Part shown: positions 1 to 6,333 of the stretch, in pieces
Position numbering within the stretch: position 1 is the stretch's first letter
Layout: every line of letters starts with the position of its first letter
Assembly (NCBI GenBank): GCA_012522615.1
Contig: JAAYKB010000006.1
Span: 1 to 7,031, forward strand
Source of the DNA: Clostridiales bacterium
GTDB lineage: Bacteria; Bacillota; Clostridia; Oscillospirales; Acutalibacteraceae
DNA: 7,031 nt
Direction of reading: 5' to 3'
Notes under the pieces: generated by a model
The model's input: only the letters and a program-made list of their open reading frames with translations
The model's database searches: none
What the model was told of the DNA's origin: nothing
Translations under genes and position numbers: made by a program

Positions 1-159
1 AACGGCGACTCGCTGGAGATTTTCGTTGAGGATAATAAAATAATCCTCAAGAAGTACCAGCCTGCCTGCATTTTCTGCGGTAATGCGGATGACATCGCGG
101 TTTTCAAAGGCCGTAATGTCTGTCCTGCATGCGCCAAGGAAATGTCCCAAAAGATTTAA
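1..159 (+). CDS. AbrB/SpoVT-family transcriptional regulator, C-terminal end (5' partial)
   Basis: This is the last 52 codons of a gene that begins left of the window, read in frame from base 1 to the TAA at 157-159. The visible protein starts NGDSLEIFVEDNKIILKKY, the second half of the swapped-hairpin AbrB DNA-binding domain with its usual 'D.LEI.V....IILKKY' pattern. It ends in a short zinc-ribbon-like tail with two CxxC pairs (C23/C26 and C41/C44 of the visible part). AbrB-like proteins of about 80 residues with this cysteine tail are common in Clostridia and act as dimeric or tetrameric transition-state regulators. The DNA-binding N-terminus is outside the window, so targets cannot be inferred. 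An intrinsic terminator follows 30 bp downstream, so the gene is transcribed separately from the PHP operon. Confidence 0.85.
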   Translation, partial: NGDSLEIFVEDNKIILKKYQPACIFCGNADDIAVFKGRNVCPACAKEMSQKI

Positions 160-189
160 TTTGTTAAGTCTTGTAGGTAAATGGGGGAT

Positions 190-217
190 CGCCGCGGTTT
201 TGCCGCGGCGGTTTTTT
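190..217 (+). terminator. Intrinsic terminator after the AbrB-family gene
   Basis: A perfect 8-bp GC-only stem, CGCCGCGG at 190-197 pairing with CCGCGGCG at 203-210, closes a TTTTG loop. It is followed by G and six T residues (212-217). This is a textbook Rho-independent terminator 30 bp after the AbrB stop codon. Confidence 0.93.
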
Positions 218-267
218 ATTTCCTCAATATATCGTTTCCCGTTGTCTTTACAAGGACCAATATCCTA

Positions 268-310
268 ATGTGAATCACATAACAGATTATGTCTTATTCT
301 ATCTTATTCT
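268..310. promoter_or_regulatory. Possible operator region: two overlapping palindromes and a tandem decamer
   Basis: ATGTGA-A-TCACAT (268-280) is a perfect inverted repeat with a 1-base centre. It overlaps CATAA-CAGA-TTATG (278-291). TCTTATTCT then occurs twice in tandem with one base between (292-300 and 302-310). All lie 20 to 65 bp upstream of the -35 box of the PHP operon promoter, a position suited to a regulator. No protein can be assigned, and sites this short in A+T-rich DNA may arise by chance. Apart from these elements I see no gene or RNA between the AbrB terminator and the promoter. Confidence 0.3.
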
Positions 311-330
311 GTCGAATGGGCATTTTAGGG

Positions 331-359
331 TTGTCTTTCGTCAAATACCAGTGTATAAT
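331..359 (+). promoter_or_regulatory. Sigma-A-type promoter of the PHP-protein operon
   Basis: TTGTCT (331-336) as -35 and a perfect TATAAT (354-359) as -10 are separated by 17 bp, the optimal spacing for a vegetative sigma-A promoter. Transcription would start near 366, giving an untranslated leader of about 137 bases before the ATG at 503. It is the only strong promoter match in the gap. Confidence 0.75.
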
Positions 360-390
360 TAGATTATAGTAATCGGATATATCCAAGCAC

Positions 391-413
391 GAAGCGCGCT
401 TACGGCGCGCTTC
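391..413 (+). promoter_or_regulatory. GC-rich hairpin in the 5' leader of the PHP operon
   Basis: GAAGCGCGC (391-399) pairs perfectly with GCGCGCTTC (405-413) around a TTACG loop. It lies about 25 bases after the predicted transcription start. No T-run follows, so it is not a classical terminator. It could stabilise the 5' end of the mRNA or be part of a larger leader structure. The remaining leader (414-487) matches no riboswitch class that I recognise. Confidence 0.5.
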
Positions 414-502
414 ACAAGTCATAAGGGTGTGCAAAAACCAGTGAATTTTTCTCAATCTCTGCGTAAAGAACAGCAGTTAAATCGTCAGGGGGAGGTGTAG
501 AA

Positions 503-1342
503 ATGGCGGCCGATTTGCATTGTCACACAAAAATATCGGACGGTTCTGTCGGTATTGAAGAGATTATTGCCATGGCGAAGCGCCGCGGGTTGTCTGCCAT
601 TTCGATAACCGACCACGATACAACCGCCGGTGCAATCAGAGCGGTGATTATCGGAAAGCGTCACCAGTTGAATGTAATCCATGGAGTGGAGTTTTCCGCA
701 TTTGACAGTCAGACCAATAAGAAGGTGCATCTTTTATGCTATGCTTCCGACACTCCGGACAGGCTTGAGGGGCTGTGCCGCAAGGTGGGCGAAAGCAGAA
801 AAAAAGCCTCGATGGCAATGGTCAGAAAGGTCATGCGGTATTACCCCATTTCTCCCGATATGATTGTCAAGTGTGCTACCGGCAGCACAAATATATATAA
901 ACAGCATATCATGCATGCCTTGATGGACGCCGGTTATGCCGACTCGGTTTACGGCGAGTTGTATGATAAACTGTTTTCTCCCGAACAGGGAACGGCATAT
1001 ATCAGTCCGGAATATCCTGATTTTCGCGAGGTGCTCGAACTGATTCACAGCTCGGGCGGGATTGCCGTCATGGCGCACCCTCCCATGTACCACAGCGAGG
1101 ATTTGCTTGAAGAAATGGTTTCGCTCGGGCTTGACGGAATCGAGGTCTGGCATCCGAACCACACCGAAGAGGATGTCCGGCGGCTTTCGGACTTTGCCGA
1201 CCGGCATAATCTGCTCAAAACAGGCGGCTCGGACTTTCATGGGATGTACAGCCCTTATGCCCGCCCGCTGGGAAGCGCGACCATGCCGGACGAGGATTTG
1301 CAGGCGCTGCTGTCTTATAAAGATAAGCGAAAGAAAAAGTAG
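503..1342 (+). CDS. PHP-domain metal-dependent phosphoesterase, TrpH/RNase AM-like
   Basis: This complete 279-residue protein has all the metal-binding motifs of the polymerase-and-histidinol-phosphatase (PHP) superfamily: DLHCHTKISDG with H6, H8 and D13; TDHD with H38; GVEFSA with E63; VHLLCY with H76; AHP with H192; GIEVWHP at 212-218; and GGSDFHG with D244 and H246. The helical stretch at about 85-165, between H76 and the AHP motif, matches the insert found in the TrpH/YciV branch (COG0613). Characterised members of that branch are the 5'-3' exoribonuclease RNase AM and 3',5'-nucleoside bisphosphate phosphatases. A cytoplasmic role in turning over short RNA 5' ends or pAp-like nucleotides is therefore likely, but substrate is inferred from family only. 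The length is typical. The start is well set: GGGGGAGGTG at 488-497 lies 5 bases before ATG. It is the first gene after the promoter at 331-359 and is followed after 20 bp by a gene of unknown function. The C-terminus is very basic (KDKRKKK), which might help RNA contact. Confidence 0.9.
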   Translation: MAADLHCHTKISDGSVGIEEIIAMAKRRGLSAISITDHDTTAGAIRAVIIGKRHQLNVIHGVEFSAFDSQTNKKVHLLCYASDTPDRLEGLCRKVGESRKKASMAMVRKVMRYYPISPDMIVKCATGSTNIYKQHIMHALMDAGYADSVYGELYDKLFSPEQGTAYISPEYPDFREVLELIHSSGGIAVMAHPPMYHSEDLLEEMVSLGLDGIEVWHPNHTEEDVRRLSDFADRHNLLKTGGSDFHGMYSPYARPLGSATMPDEDLQALLSYKDKRKKK

Positions 1343-1349
1343 GCTGGAT

Positions 1350-1365
1350 AGGTGGGATTTAAGTG
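1350..1365 (+). promoter_or_regulatory. Ribosome binding site that fixes a GTG start
   Basis: AGGTGG (1350-1355) lies 7 bases before the GTG at 1363. The next in-frame ATG, at 1384, has no purine-rich motif before it, so the GTG is the better start. Confidence 0.65.
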
Positions 1366-1908
1366 CGAAGCGACGACAGTGATATGAAGATTGCGGGCGA
1401 GGTCTTCCGAGAGCAGAAAGCGGCGGACGATACCGAAGAAATGTCGCGGCTGCTGGCAAGGGAAAAGGCCAACGGAAACCTCAGTCGGGCACGCCGCCTC
1501 GGCGCCATAATGGCAGAGGACGTCGCCGCAATTGAGGGAGAGCAGGTCTCCGAGGATTCGGTATTGCTTACCCAGCGCCGGATACTTCTCGCTTTTGCGG
1601 TCGAGATCGGATTGGAAAAGGTCCTTCCCAACCCGTTACTTGCCCAAACCGCCCAGAACATATTTTATGAGACTCTCAGGCAGACCGCTCCTGACTTTTA
1701 TGAAGACCTGCAGTCCTCCGGCGCTTTTTCATTCTATTACCTCTGCGTGCGGGACAAAAAGAACGTGGAGCGGCGCGTGGGAGAAACCTATGCGTCCTTG
1801 TGCTCAAGACCGAATGATAAAGGTCTTTGCAATCAGGGCACCGACCTTTATCTTCACTTTATCGAACAGGTGCGCGTATCTGCCCAAAGTATGGAGTTTG
1901 TAAAATGA
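1363..1908 (+). CDS. Conserved-looking protein of unknown function, 181 aa
   Basis: I do not recognise a named family. The protein is soluble, with no signal peptide or membrane segment. The first 60 residues are highly charged and predicted helical (about 9-60, rich in E, A, R and K). The region from about 66 to 150 is an alpha-helical core with the distinctive stretches LLAFAVEIGLEKVLPNPLLAQ, NIFYETLRQTAPDFYEDL and SGAFSFYYLCVR. The last part has two cysteines (SLCSRPNDKGLCNQ). The 'SGAFSFYYL' region looks like a conserved ligand or packing motif, but no catalytic signature is evident. The gene begins 20 bp after the PHP phosphoesterase with its own ribosome binding site and ends at the strong hairpin at 1916-1971, so the two are co-transcribed and probably functionally linked. 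A role as partner or regulator of the PHP enzyme is inference only. G+C-rich third positions match those of the PHP gene, which supports a real coding region native to the same genome. Confidence 0.8.
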   Translation: MRSDDSDMKIAGEVFREQKAADDTEEMSRLLAREKANGNLSRARRLGAIMAEDVAAIEGEQVSEDSVLLTQRRILLAFAVEIGLEKVLPNPLLAQTAQNIFYETLRQTAPDFYEDLQSSGAFSFYYLCVRDKKNVERRVGETYASLCSRPNDKGLCNQGTDLYLHFIEQVRVSAQSMEFVK

Positions 1909-1915
1909 TAAAGAT

Positions 1916-1971
1916 AATAAAACCGTATGGACAAAGCGGCGATTAAGCCGTCTTATCCATACGGTTTTATT
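1916..1971. terminator. Long bidirectional terminator between convergent operons
   Basis: The outer stem is 16 bp and perfect (1916-1931 with 1956-1971, core ACCGTATGGA/TCCATACGGT). With an inner CGGC/GCCG pairing (1937-1940 with 1947-1950) it forms a nearly continuous 25-bp hairpin with two mismatches, one G-U pair and a GATTAA loop. A-rich and T-rich flanks on both sides (AATAAAA and TTTTATTTTA) give a U-tract in either direction. It starts 7 bp after the stop of the 181-residue protein on the + strand. It is also the first terminator reached after the isomerase gene (stop at 2028) on the - strand, so it probably serves both. Confidence 0.85.
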
Positions 1972-2027
1972 TTACGGGTTTATCCCGATTGTTGACAAAG
2001 GGTCTGTTTAATGTGAGCTTACTTCAT

Positions 2028-3332
2028 TTAAATTTTTAAAAACCGTATCCGGTTGAGCTTGCAAAAATACTCTAGTTCCTTTTCCATATCCCCATAACCG
2101 GCAATCCAATGGTGTCCGACTCCTTCATCTGCAATCAGTCTGTTTATTTCATATACATCCTTTTTAAATTTCACTTTTAATGGATTCCCGGGAAACTCCA
2201 TTCCACATTCGATTGCTTCACCGACAACCGAAGTCATTTTAAAAGTTCCCCTTCTTCCGACAATGTTAATAAGGGTAACCTTTCCGGCCTTTGCAGGAAA
2301 CAACGAACAAACCCCGGTATCGGCAAGTCTAACAGGTGCAAAGTGAATATCTTTTTTATTGCTTGCTATTGAAAAAGCGCCCGAGCCGCAGTGTGAAAAC
2401 AAAATGGTATTTGCTTTATAATCCGGGTATAACAAATCTGTATTATGGGTTGGAATATTAGAAAGCTCATATAGTATTTTCATGCTTACGGTGTTATTTA
2501 TATCGCCTTCACAGCCACAGACAATTCCTTCCTCAGACAATAGTGAAAATCCAAGGCATACCTTGCCCATCCATTTCGGATAGCATTTAACCGCTATGCC
2601 TTCAAGCTCGTATTTTTCTATTAACGTTTTCATCGCAAAATAGTACCTGACCGATTCAATCCCATATTTATCAGATGAAGAAACCCTGCCGGCTTTATTT
2701 TTTACATCTTCCCAATATACCGAACACTTATCCCGATTTATTGACTCAAAAGCCTCCGCCAACTCATTTTCATCAAGATTGATTATTCGTATCCCGGTTT
2801 TATCCTTAATCTCAAGTTCATCGAAGGCTATATCGGTCATACCCTTGACTCTGCCTCCGATACTGCCCAGTTTGACATGCTTAAGCTTGTTTTTTAATGC
2901 AGCCGCTCTTGCAATATTACCTATCTCTTTATATATTTTTTTGTCATCGGTTTCACCGTAGACGAAAAAATAATCCTTATTCAGCTCGTTCAGAACACAG
3001 CATATTTGATGAGCTCCACAAAGCGAGCCGGTATCTACTGCCGGGAATGCCCAGAGTATAACAGGTTTATCAATATATTCGAGAAGGTCGAGGAGATGGT
3101 GATCTTCACTCCATGTTCCAATACAAACACAAAGCACATCAAACTCCCTGTGCTTTAGAGTGTTTGCGGCCTTTTTCATTGTGTCCCCGTCATAAATTAC
3201 ATCTTCTGCTTTAATAATGCTAAACCCTGATTTTTCAAGCCCCTCTGCGGCTTTTTTAAAAAGACATGGTGTTTCGTTAAAGCCAACTTCATATTGACCC
3301 GCAAGAGAGACTAAACCTATTTTTGGATTCAA
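2028..3332 (-). CDS. L-fucose/L-arabinose isomerase-fold protein (COG2407-like sugar isomerase)
   Basis: This 434-residue cytoplasmic protein is the last gene of the minus-strand carbohydrate operon. The N-terminal half (about 1-165) has Rossmann-like alternation (KIGLVSLAGQY, FDVLCVCIGTW, KPVILWAFP). The sequence GTWSEDHH at 72-79 is the counterpart of the 'gtw' loop of fucose/arabinose isomerases. The C-terminal half carries the likely metal ligands of that superfamily: E275 in GCEGDINNT, H314 in FSHCGSG and H407/H408 in GHHWIAGYGD. Family members interconvert aldoses and ketoses with Mn2+. At 434 residues it is much shorter than E. coli-type FucI (about 590) or AraA (about 500), as is usual for the COG2407 'FucI-related' group, whose substrates are mostly unknown. 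A TTG start is proposed: GAGGG lies 7 bases upstream, a stop codon lies a few codons upstream in frame, and the next methionine is residue 52. The substrate is presumably a monosaccharide released by the upstream enzymes. Confidence 0.75.
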   Translation of the reverse strand: MNPKIGLVSLAGQYEVGFNETPCLFKKAAEGLEKSGFSIIKAEDVIYDGDTMKKAANTLKHREFDVLCVCIGTWSEDHHLLDLLEYIDKPVILWAFPAVDTGSLCGAHQICCVLNELNKDYFFVYGETDDKKIYKEIGNIARAAALKNKLKHVKLGSIGGRVKGMTDIAFDELEIKDKTGIRIINLDENELAEAFESINRDKCSVYWEDVKNKAGRVSSSDKYGIESVRYYFAMKTLIEKYELEGIAVKCYPKWMGKVCLGFSLLSEEGIVCGCEGDINNTVSMKILYELSNIPTHNTDLLYPDYKANTILFSHCGSGAFSIASNKKDIHFAPVRLADTGVCSLFPAKAGKVTLINIVGRRGTFKMTSVVGEAIECGMEFPGNPLKVKFKKDVYEINRLIADEGVGHHWIAGYGDMEKELEYFCKLNRIRFLKI

Positions 3333-3344
3333 AAAACATCCCTC
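3330..3344 (-). promoter_or_regulatory. Ribosome binding site with TTG start for the isomerase-like gene
   Basis: On the minus strand GAGGG (3344-3340) precedes TTG (3332-3330) by 7 bases. An ATG overlaps this interval, but it is in another frame and directly abuts the Shine-Dalgarno sequence. An in-frame stop not far upstream rules out a longer protein. Confidence 0.7.
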
Positions 3345-3398
3345 ATTTACTTATCTTTTTATGTCTGCTGTTTCATTTGGTGTTGCAGCCGGATTTGT

Positions 3399-4634
3399 TT
3401 AGTCTAACGTGTATTTATTACGTAAAGGATCGTTATTATTTTTCACCCAGTTACCGTGTGTAAAGTCATGTGCGGGTACGGGAGTGCCGCCCAAAGCAAT
3501 TGACGACTCCGATAAAGCGCTTATGCTCATCCACGCTGCTGTGTCATAAACATCAATCGGTGTCTGTTCCCGGTTTTTGACAGACTCTACAAAAGCGCGT
3601 ATAACAAGCCAATCCATTCCTCCATGGCCTTGCTTAACATCATTTTTGTAACTCTCCCATAACGGATGATCAAACCTATCTTCCAGAACCGCAGCATTGC
3701 CCCATTGCGGTTTCCATAATTCATTATCGGGATTATGTTCACCATCTAAAAACACAGAATCATTTTCTTCTATATATCTGCCCTTTGTACCGAAAATACC
3801 GAAATGTCGGCTGTAATATCCCGGCAATGTGGTATCAAGTGTCAGACATATTGTCTGACCGCCGGCACAGGTTATAATTGTTGTTACCACATCTGCCTGA
3901 GCCGGCGAACAATCCTTATATTCAGAAAACCTGTCAGCATGGTCATTAAAGTATTTACTCAGCCCTTTGGAGCATGAGGCAAAAGAGGCAACCGACAAGA
4001 AATTGTTTCCCCTGTTTATCCTCAAAATTTTAGCAATGGGACCTAAAGCATGGGTCGGGTAATTATCACAATTACGGTTAAGATAATTCATTAGCCTGTA
4101 ATGGCGATTGACTTTTCCGGATGCAATCTCTTCGCGAAGATCGTGAGAATAGCCGCCGGTGCAATGTATAATATCACCTAGTATGCCCTTTCTCTCCATA
4201 TTGAGCGCCATCATCTCACGTCGGCCATAGCAACAGTTCTCAAGCATCATGCAGGGTATCTGGTTTTGCTCTGAGACCCTAACCAACTCATAGCAGTCTT
4301 GGATAGAATAGCTGCCACCAACTTCGACTCCGACATACTTCCCGGCTTTCATTGCTTCAACAGCAATCGGTATATGCATTTCCCATGAGGTGAAAATGAG
4401 AATCGCTTCAATTTCCGGAATTGAAATAATATCCATATATTGTGTTGAAGAATGCGGTTTTTTGCCGGTTACCTTATTTATGTATTCAACGGCGTTTTTT
4501 AACCTGTCTTCATAAAAATCACATAGCCCGACAATCTCTACATCATCTTTATTCATGGGGGCTAATATGTATTCAAGCATTGACGCTCCTCTTAACCCCA
4601 GACCGATTATCCCAATCTTAACCTTATTTTTCAT
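3399..4634 (-). CDS. Gfo/Idh/MocA-fold protein, GH109-like NAD-dependent glycosidase or oxidoreductase
   Basis: The N-terminus is a Rossmann fold with the dinucleotide motif GLGLRG (G11, G13, G16) and an acidic D39 at the end of strand 2, favouring NAD(H). The sequence from 100 to 145 reads VGVEVGGSYSIQDCYELV...CMMLENCCYGR, and that near 180-215 reads RLMNYLNRN...NYPTHALGPIAKIL.INRG. These are the signature regions of GH109 enzymes, including alpha-N-acetylgalactosaminidases that hydrolyse glycosides through a transient 3-keto intermediate on tightly bound NAD+. The Y192-P-T-H195 motif corresponds to the active-site YPTH of that family. The catalytic lysine of ordinary Gfo/Idh dehydrogenases (EKP) is absent, with V105 in its place after E104. 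There is no Tat or lipoprotein signal, unlike many secreted GH109 proteins, so it should act in the cytoplasm. GAAAGGA lies 7 bases before the ATG. The gene follows the 541-residue protein by 25 bp and precedes the isomerase by 66 bp. A 3-ketoglycoside-forming dehydrogenase is the alternative reading; the fold is sure, the specificity is not. Confidence 0.8.
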   Translation of the reverse strand: MKNKVKIGIIGLGLRGASMLEYILAPMNKDDVEIVGLCDFYEDRLKNAVEYINKVTGKKPHSSTQYMDIISIPEIEAILIFTSWEMHIPIAVEAMKAGKYVGVEVGGSYSIQDCYELVRVSEQNQIPCMMLENCCYGRREMMALNMERKGILGDIIHCTGGYSHDLREEIASGKVNRHYRLMNYLNRNCDNYPTHALGPIAKILRINRGNNFLSVASFASCSKGLSKYFNDHADRFSEYKDCSPAQADVVTTIITCAGGQTICLTLDTTLPGYYSRHFGIFGTKGRYIEENDSVFLDGEHNPDNELWKPQWGNAAVLEDRFDHPLWESYKNDVKQGHGGMDWLVIRAFVESVKNREQTPIDVYDTAAWMSISALSESSIALGGTPVPAHDFTHGNWVKNNNDPLRNKYTLD

Positions 4635-4659
4635 AATTAAATTCCTTTCCGAAAATTAA

Positions 4660-6285
4660 TTAAAACTCTGCAAAAAACCAATCCCCGCCGTCTATTGTGA
4701 CGGTATATTTATTATCATTAAAGCTTATTTTATCACTACCCTCTATTCGTTTCAGGGTTGCTCCGTCTTTCATAAAGATTTCAACCGATTTTGCGGCTTC
4801 GGGAATCGTTAATTCACCCTTTTCAACCGATCTGTCAATCCCGCTGTTGTTAAAAATAGTTAACAGCCATCGTCCGTCGGTTTTCTTGTTCACAAACCAA
4901 TGTATATCGCCCTTAACATTTACCGGAAGAAGAAGGTGGAGTATATCCATTACATCATGGATATCACAGATATTATTGTGCTTTTTGGAGAATAGCGGGT
5001 TAGACGTGAGGTCTACCAAATACTCATAATTTTTTAAAGCCGCGGTGTTATCTTCATGAATAATATCAAAGGCATCCGGCATCCTGCTGTTAACCATAGA
5101 CTTTGTTTCATTTCCCAGCATATCTGATGATGCCGCAAAAAGGATTTCCAATCCTTTTCTAACGATTTTTATAGTATTTAATTTGTCACCCGATACCGGA
5201 TAACCCAAATATTCGTCTTCCTTGGAAAACAAATCAAGAACCCTTAAATCCGAGGGAAGAACAACAGCAATTGGTGTATACTGTTTCCCAATATCCGGGT
5301 TGCGATCAACAAAGCGTAAAAAGTCCAGCTTTACTTTGCCATATGGGGTGATTTCAAAGTCATTCCAATCATAAAAGGTGTTGCACATCCCCCATTCTTC
5401 ACTTATAAACCTTGCTCCGCTCAGATATGAATATAGGTGTAGTCTTTTTTGCAATGAACGCGAGCTTCCGCCGTTTTCTCCCTGAGTAACGAATGGAAAA
5501 TCTTTGCTTTCCCCTATACCCCATTCATTTATGTTGTCCTTTTTATAATAACAGGCCGAAAACGGAGCTCCACCCCAAGGCTCATAATATGTTCCGAATG
5601 GAATACCATATGCACGCGACATTCCTCTCATATAGCTGATTTGTATGCGTGTATTGGCGGTCTGTGCGCCGATTTCAGGCGTTATAGTTTTTGCACCAAG
5701 TTCAATTTCCAGTTTTGGTGCCATATATGCGCTGTCACACGGTAAAATAAGTCCATTTACAGATTTTTGTCTCTTTGAGAACATTTCAACAGACTGTTTA
5801 AGAAACTCTTCTATGGTCTGCGGATTATTTTTTGAAGAAAATTCGGCTACTGTCTGACTTTCCAGATATACATATGGGTAAGGATATGTTTTAAGTATCG
5901 ATTTTTCTATGCTTTCCTGATTCCAATCCGCGCAACAGCTTGTGATTCTGTCCAAATCCGACTTAAAATTGGACATCCATTCATGCATCTGAAATCCTAG
6001 GAATTTATCACCTAATATATTTTGATATTCGCTAATAAGTTCAAGGTCGAATGGATAATCTTCATAAAAGCATCCTCCTTGAAGCCGATCAACGTAAAAA
6101 AAACAGTTCAGATTCTTTATTATCGAATGCAATACCGACCCTTTTGCCGCCATCATATTAAATTTTTTACTGTCATTGAGAGATATTATCTGATGAATCT
6201 TTACACCGTCGTTTTTCCCGAAAAACCCTTTTTTTACATACGCGTCGAATGTCTGCGGCATATAGCAGTGTATATATGTGAACAT
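4660..6285 (-). CDS. Putative cytoplasmic glycoside-hydrolase-like protein, TIM barrel plus two C-terminal domains
   Basis: I cannot assign this 541-residue protein to a numbered family. The layout resembles GH-A/GH42-type enzymes. Residues 1 to about 330 alternate strands and helices as in a TIM barrel, with acidic residues at strand ends in QMHEWMSN (E102), TYYEPWGGAPF (E235) and FISEEWGMCN (E296, E297). Residues about 340-450 resemble the flavodoxin/glutaminase-like 'trimerization' domain of beta-galactosidases (YTPIAVVLPSD, then FDIIHEDN...YEYLVDLTSNP). The end (about 455-541) is a small beta domain (HWFVNKKTDGRWLLTIFNNSGI...DGGDWFFAEF). E235 and E296 or E297 are plausible catalytic acids, by inference only. 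No signal peptide or membrane helix is present, so it acts inside the cell. The start is supported by GGGGGAA just upstream of the ATG. It sits 48 bp after a GH38-like gene and 25 bp before the GH109-like gene, which supports a role in glycoside breakdown. Confidence 0.7.
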   Translation of the reverse strand: MFTYIHCYMPQTFDAYVKKGFFGKNDGVKIHQIISLNDSKKFNMMAAKGSVLHSIIKNLNCFFYVDRLQGGCFYEDYPFDLELISEYQNILGDKFLGFQMHEWMSNFKSDLDRITSCCADWNQESIEKSILKTYPYPYVYLESQTVAEFSSKNNPQTIEEFLKQSVEMFSKRQKSVNGLILPCDSAYMAPKLEIELGAKTITPEIGAQTANTRIQISYMRGMSRAYGIPFGTYYEPWGGAPFSACYYKKDNINEWGIGESKDFPFVTQGENGGSSRSLQKRLHLYSYLSGARFISEEWGMCNTFYDWNDFEITPYGKVKLDFLRFVDRNPDIGKQYTPIAVVLPSDLRVLDLFSKEDEYLGYPVSGDKLNTIKIVRKGLEILFAASSDMLGNETKSMVNSRMPDAFDIIHEDNTAALKNYEYLVDLTSNPLFSKKHNNICDIHDVMDILHLLLPVNVKGDIHWFVNKKTDGRWLLTIFNNSGIDRSVEKGELTIPEAAKSVEIFMKDGATLKRIEGSDKISFNDNKYTVTIDGGDWFFAEF

Positions 6286-6333
6286 ATTAATTCCCCCATA
6301 TAAGCATAGGCTAAATTTATGTTGTATAGAGCT

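Noticed and set aside
83..268. Plus-strand 61-codon open frame
   Set aside because: It overlaps the AbrB-family gene in another frame and runs through the terminator hairpin.
242..269. Second promoter (TTGTCT with a CCTAAT-like -10)
   Set aside because: The -10 match is weak, and a much better promoter lies 89 bp downstream at 331-359.
366..502. Riboswitch or T-box in the leader of the PHP gene
   Set aside because: Only one simple hairpin is clear. I see no terminator/antiterminator pair, no T-box sequence and no recognisable aptamer core.
734..1459. Long minus-strand open frame (241 codons) opposite the PHP gene
   Set aside because: It is antisense to a gene with full PHP motifs, its translation shows no domain logic and is rich in R, H and P, and it lacks a convincing ribosome binding site.
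1359..1661. Minus-strand 100-codon open frame opposite the 181-residue protein
   Set aside because: It is a serine/arginine-rich antisense shadow with no ribosome binding site; the plus frame is longer and fits the operon spacing.
1992..1997. TTGACA in the convergent gap as a -35 box
   Set aside because: There is no acceptable -10 at 16-18 bp and no plus-strand gene downstream.
2041..2054. AACCG-TATC-CGGTT inverted repeat as a terminator
   Set aside because: It is a 5-bp stem within the last codons of the isomerase-like gene with no proper U-tract; the hairpin at 1916-1971 is far better.
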